Below, piece by piece: positions 7,074-9,562 of a DNA stretch of 9,562 nt. Position 1 is the stretch's first letter. Every line of letters begins with the position of its first letter. Origin of the DNA: CAZEQD01 sp964514305 (GTDB lineage: Bacteria; Acidobacteriota; Aminicenantia; Aminicenantales; Aminicenantaceae); the NCBI GenBank assembly GCA_964514305.1, contig CAZEQD010000071.1, positions 1 to 9,562 of the forward strand, given 5' to 3'. Below the pieces are notes generated by a model. The model worked only from the letters and a program-made list of their open reading frames with translations. It was not told the origin of the DNA and made no database searches. The translations under genes were made by a program, and so were the position numbers.

Positions 7074-7814
7074 ATGGAAAAAAGCAAGGCTTTAATTAAA
7101 GACATTCTATTCTCATTAAAAAATGACTATCAAGTTTCGGATATTCGTACTTGTGTTTACTGGACTGCTGTAACTTCATTAAGTTGCGGACTTGCTTCTA
7201 CTCTAGCAGTATTAATCCCTGTCTCTGATAGAAATCAGGTGGAACAGGCTGGAAATCTGCTTCCTTCAGGAGCAAAAGAGTTAGCTCAGCTATCATTTTC
7301 ACCTCGGATCCTGGAGGCCTCTATTGGTCTTGCTTCTATAAATTCCATCATATCTGTCGGTAAATCCAGATACTTAGAGTTAAATGCAGAAGAAGAGATA
7401 GTTTTTAGAGGAAGGGGAAAGCGGATTGCAGTTATTGGACACTTCCCATTTGTTAATAAACTACGGACAATAGCGGAAAAATTATGGGTGTTCGAGTTGC
7501 CAGGGCGTGGCCGTCCTGGTGACTTAACAGGAAAAGAGATTGAGACCTTACTTCCTCAAGCAGAGGTAGTGGCCATTACCAGCACCACATTAATTAATCA
7601 TACTTTAGGAGGCATTCTGGCTCTAGTGGCTCCTCAGGCCTATAAGATAATGTTGGGACCAAGTACTCCCTTGTCGCCTGTTTTATTTGATTATGGCTTT
7701 AATACAATAGCTGGATCTGTAGTAGTAGATCGGGATTTGGTTTTGAGAAGCATCAGCCAGGGCGCTAATTTCAGGCAAGTTCAAGGTGTAAAAAAAATAG
7801 TTTTACGAAGATAA
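7074..7814 (+). CDS. DUF4213-DUF364 (putative heavy-metal chelation) protein
   Basis: This 246-aa, probably cytoplasmic protein is close to the usual family length. The N-terminal DUF4213-like half (about 5-95) includes VYWTAVTS and an ASINSIIS segment. The C-terminal DUF364 domain (about 100-240) has the recognisable blocks AVIGHFPFVNKL (119-130), the PGD turn at 148-150, VVAITSTTLINHTL (165-178) and LGPSTPLSPVLFDYG (194-208). The DUF364 name reflects a suggested metal-chelation role; the biochemical function is not established, so none is assigned here. The ATG at 7074 has only a weak GGA (7068-7070) close upstream, so translation may depend on coupling to the methyltransferase gene 35 nt before it. 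The fragment of a gamma-carbonic-anhydrase gene follows 30 nt after its stop. Confidence 0.88.
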   Translation: MEKSKALIKDILFSLKNDYQVSDIRTCVYWTAVTSLSCGLASTLAVLIPVSDRNQVEQAGNLLPSGAKELAQLSFSPRILEASIGLASINSIISVGKSRYLELNAEEEIVFRGRGKRIAVIGHFPFVNKLRTIAEKLWVFELPGRGRPGDLTGKEIETLLPQAEVVAITSTTLINHTLGGILALVAPQAYKIMLGPSTPLSPVLFDYGFNTIAGSVVVDRDLVLRSISQGANFRQVQGVKKIVLRR

Positions 7815-7844
7815 TTCTGTCTAATTTTTAAATTGGAGAGGAAG

Positions 7845-7913
7845 ATGGCTTTGTATCGATTTGAAGGACTCGAATCCAAACTGGGCCCAGGAACATTTAA
7901 AAAATCTAATTGA
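7845..7913 (+). pseudogene. 5' stump of a gamma-carbonic-anhydrase (hexapeptide-repeat) gene
   Basis: A strong ribosome binding site, GGAGAGG (7835-7841), precedes ATG at 7845. The 22 codons read MALYRFEGLESKLGPGTFKK and then S-N-stop. This matches the conserved opening of YrdA/PaaY-like gamma-carbonic anhydrases (hydrophobic-Y-x-F-E-G-x-x-P-x-x-G-x-G-T-F/Y), which normally continue with a V-H-P-x-A block and about 150 residues of left-handed beta-helix repeats with zinc histidines. None of this follows: all three plus-strand frames after 7890 stop within about 90 bases, before the convergent pepD gene. Start signals are preserved but the body is gone, so a 3' deletion is the likely cause. 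A genuine 22-aa peptide is possible but less likely. The gene would have been the last of the plus-strand run. Confidence 0.5.
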
Positions 7914-7987
7914 ATCGCCTATTGGGGGCTGACATATTCGGGTTTTCCTCAGTTTAGTGAGCTAGGCTGGATTAAATAGTTTTTTCC

Positions 7988-9436
7988 TTAAGCAAGTTTT
8001 TTGAGAACTTCCGTTAAAAATTTCCAGAATTTTTCAACCGAAGGAATGTTCACCCTTTCTTCTGGAGAGTGGGGATGTTCGATGGTCGGGCCAAAAGAGA
8101 TCATATCCATACCTGGAAATTTTTGGCCGAGAATACCACATTCAAGACCGGCATGAATAGCCCCAACCTCTGGCTCCTGGCCAAAAATTTGGCGGTAAAC
8201 TTCTTTTAGTGTTTTAAGCAGAGGTGATTCAAGATTGGGTGTCCAGCCCGGATAGCCTTCAGGCTGATTGATTGAAGCGGCTGCTAATTCAGCCAAAGCT
8301 GCTATCATATTCCTGGTCGCTTCTAAAGCTGAGGCTACTGAACTGCGGCTGGAACATATAATTTCAGCCTGCTTAGAGTGAGTGTGAATAACAGCTAAAT
8401 TGGTTGAAGTTTCTACTAAATCGCGCATTTCGGGATGCATGGACAGGACTCCATGAGGTAAACCAAAGAGAAGGTTGATAAGATTTTTTTGCGATAGAGA
8501 AGAAAGGGGCGCATCTTTTTCTCCGCCTGATTGTTCGAGCGAGAAATTAGCCTCTTTTTCTACTGCCTGAAACTCAAATTTTATTTTTTCAAAGGCCTGC
8601 TGGGTAAAAGCTTTAAAAGCCTCAAACTGACCAGATTTAAGATAAAAATCAGCCCAAGCCTCTCGGGGAATAGCATTTCTCTTGTTTCCTCCCTCCAGAC
8701 GAACCAGAGAAAAATCGAATTCTTTTTGAGCCTGCCACAAAAGACGAACTATGAGCTTTATGGCGTTGCCCCTACCTTCATTAATGTCAACACCTGAGTG
8801 GCCTCCTCTGAAACCAAAGATTTTAAGCCTGTATAACTCTCCTTTACTTTTCTCCCTTTTAAGAGGAACCTGAATTTCTGAATCAGCTCCACCAGCACAG
8901 CCTATAGTAAAGACTCCTTCATCTTCGCTATCTAAGTTTAAAAGCTTTTTTCCCTTTAAAAAGCCAGGTTCTATTTTGGTGGCCCCAGTTAGCCCTGTTT
9001 CTTCATCGACTGTAAAAAGAAATTCCAGTGGTCCATGAACCAAAGAACTATCTTCCATAATTGCCAGAGAGGCAGCTACACCAATACCATTGTCTGAACC
9101 TAAGGTTGTTCCTTTAGCTTGAACCCATTCTCTTTTAATTTCAGCCTGGATAGGATCCTGACTGAAGTCGTGAGCAACATCTGAGTTTTTTTCACAAACC
9201 ATATCCAGATGGCCCTGGAGGATGACCGTTTCAGCTTGTTCATGGCCTGGAGAAGCTTTTTTGGCCACAACCACATTTCCTACTTTGTCTCGTTTCCAGG
9301 ACAAATTATTGGCTTTAGCGAGGGATATGATGTAGTCACCCAAGGCTTTTTCGTTGCCTGAACAATGAGGAATGGTTAATATTTTTTGGAAATGCTTCCA
9401 GAGAGAAGCTGGTTTTAAATTATCTAAGATGGACAT
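7988..9436 (-). CDS. pepD: Aminoacyl-histidine dipeptidase (PepD, peptidase M20)
   Basis: This 482-aa protein is full length for PepD, a cytosolic di-zinc peptidase that hydrolyses Xaa-His and other dipeptides such as carnosine. M20 residues are all present: H76 and D78 (QGHLDMV), the bridging ligand D115 (TTLGSDNGIG), catalytic E145 with ligand E146 (VDEETGLTGA), D169 (NLDSEDE), and the terminal ligand H454 (GPTIEHPHSP). H213 in the dimerisation lid motif GFRGGHSGVDINEGRGNA and H428 (HAGLECGI) are also typical. Spacing closely matches the E. coli enzyme. AGGAGG (complement of 9442-9447) lies 5 nt before the ATG. The gene is monocistronic as far as visible and converges on the plus-strand operon. 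With no signal peptide, it probably serves peptide catabolism inside the cell. I see nothing missing. Confidence 0.97.
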   Translation of the reverse strand: MSILDNLKPASLWKHFQKILTIPHCSGNEKALGDYIISLAKANNLSWKRDKVGNVVVAKKASPGHEQAETVILQGHLDMVCEKNSDVAHDFSQDPIQAEIKREWVQAKGTTLGSDNGIGVAASLAIMEDSSLVHGPLEFLFTVDEETGLTGATKIEPGFLKGKKLLNLDSEDEGVFTIGCAGGADSEIQVPLKREKSKGELYRLKIFGFRGGHSGVDINEGRGNAIKLIVRLLWQAQKEFDFSLVRLEGGNKRNAIPREAWADFYLKSGQFEAFKAFTQQAFEKIKFEFQAVEKEANFSLEQSGGEKDAPLSSLSQKNLINLLFGLPHGVLSMHPEMRDLVETSTNLAVIHTHSKQAEIICSSRSSVASALEATRNMIAALAELAAASINQPEGYPGWTPNLESPLLKTLKEVYRQIFGQEPEVGAIHAGLECGILGQKFPGMDMISFGPTIEHPHSPEERVNIPSVEKFWKFLTEVLKKLA

Positions 9437-9441
9437 TTTTG

Positions 9442-9447
9442 CCTCCT
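9442..9447 (-). promoter_or_regulatory. Perfect Shine-Dalgarno of pepD
   Basis: The minus strand reads AGGAGG, 5 nt upstream of the pepD ATG. This fixes the start at 9436 and shows that the host uses canonical anti-SD recognition. Confidence 0.85.
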
Positions 9448-9481
9448 GAAAAAATTAATTTTTGATAATTGATGAATTTAA

Positions 9482-9510
9482 ATGATGACATAAATTTTTT
9501 TTTGATGCAA
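9482..9510 (-). promoter_or_regulatory. Weak candidate promoter for pepD
   Basis: On the minus strand TTGCAT (complement of 9505-9510) is followed after exactly 17 bases by CATCAT (complement of 9482-9487), a 4-of-6 -10 match. An A-rich tract fills the spacer. The region between this and pepD is AT-rich and includes a 14-base palindrome (9450-9463). Other AT-rich hexamers would serve nearly as well, so this is only a suggestion. Confidence 0.22.
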
Positions 9511-9562
9511 GCATAAATGGGCTCTGTTACGAAAAGTGGGGTAATTGATACTTATGGGGTCA

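Noticed and set aside
7881..7890. Perfect CTGGGCCCAG palindrome
   Set aside because: It has no loop, lies within the carbonic-anhydrase-like codons and is short enough to be chance.
7948..7987. Rho-independent terminator between the convergent genes
   Set aside because: The only hairpin before the T6 run is a 4-bp CTCA/TGAG stem that is not adjacent to the T tract; it is too weak to call.
8531..8797. Plus-strand open frame inside pepD
   Set aside because: It is antisense to the M20 domain, which has complete catalytic motifs on the minus strand.
9450..9463. 14-base A/T palindrome upstream of pepD
   Set aside because: It is pure A/T in a very AT-rich stretch; expected by chance and too close to the RBS to be a convincing operator.

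Overview
The window is about 40% GC bacterial DNA, densely coded, with strong purine-rich ribosome binding sites and two overlapping (ATGA/GTGA) start-stop junctions. The protein set suggests a deep-branching anaerobic or sedimentary Gram-negative-type bacterium. It includes an exported M14 peptidase relative with Asp-rich inserts, a YhaO/YhaN-like nuclease-ATPase pair, a Pab87-like serine hydrolase relative, a DUF4213/DUF364 protein and PepD. I lean toward Candidatus Aminicenantes or a relative, but this rests on remembered protein style and was not tested.

Layout. Positions 1-1325 (minus strand, running off the left edge) encode a secreted M14-carboxypeptidase-like protein whose zinc ligands all appear to be replaced. 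A 252-base divergent intergenic region (1326-1577) follows, with an AT-rich tandem/inverted repeat, a plausible plus-strand promoter and a possible 28-codon leader ORF. The plus strand then carries a compact co-directional run. It holds an SbcD/YhaO-like metallophosphoesterase (1578-2639), an SbcC/Rad50/YhaN-like ATPase with a membrane hairpin in its coiled coil (2636-4963), a serine beta-lactamase-like protein with degenerate catalytic motifs (4974-6470), a small SAM methyltransferase (6511-7038), a DUF4213-DUF364 protein (7074-7814), and the first 22 codons of what looks like a gamma-carbonic-anhydrase gene that then breaks off (7845-7913). On the minus strand, 7988-9436 is a complete aminoacyl-histidine dipeptidase (PepD, M20), convergent with the plus-strand run. 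The last ~45 bases may be the edge of a repeat or mobile element.

How the genes fit together. The nuclease and ATPase genes overlap by four bases and almost certainly make one DNA-end-processing complex of the Mre11-Rad50 type, probably membrane-tethered. The remaining plus-strand genes are close enough to share a transcript, but I see no common pathway among them. The most unusual features are two enzyme-fold proteins (M14-like and beta-lactamase-like) that keep their fold signatures but have lost canonical catalytic residues, and the stump of a hexapeptide-repeat enzyme at the end of the run. I found no CRISPR array, tRNA, rRNA or intact mobile element.
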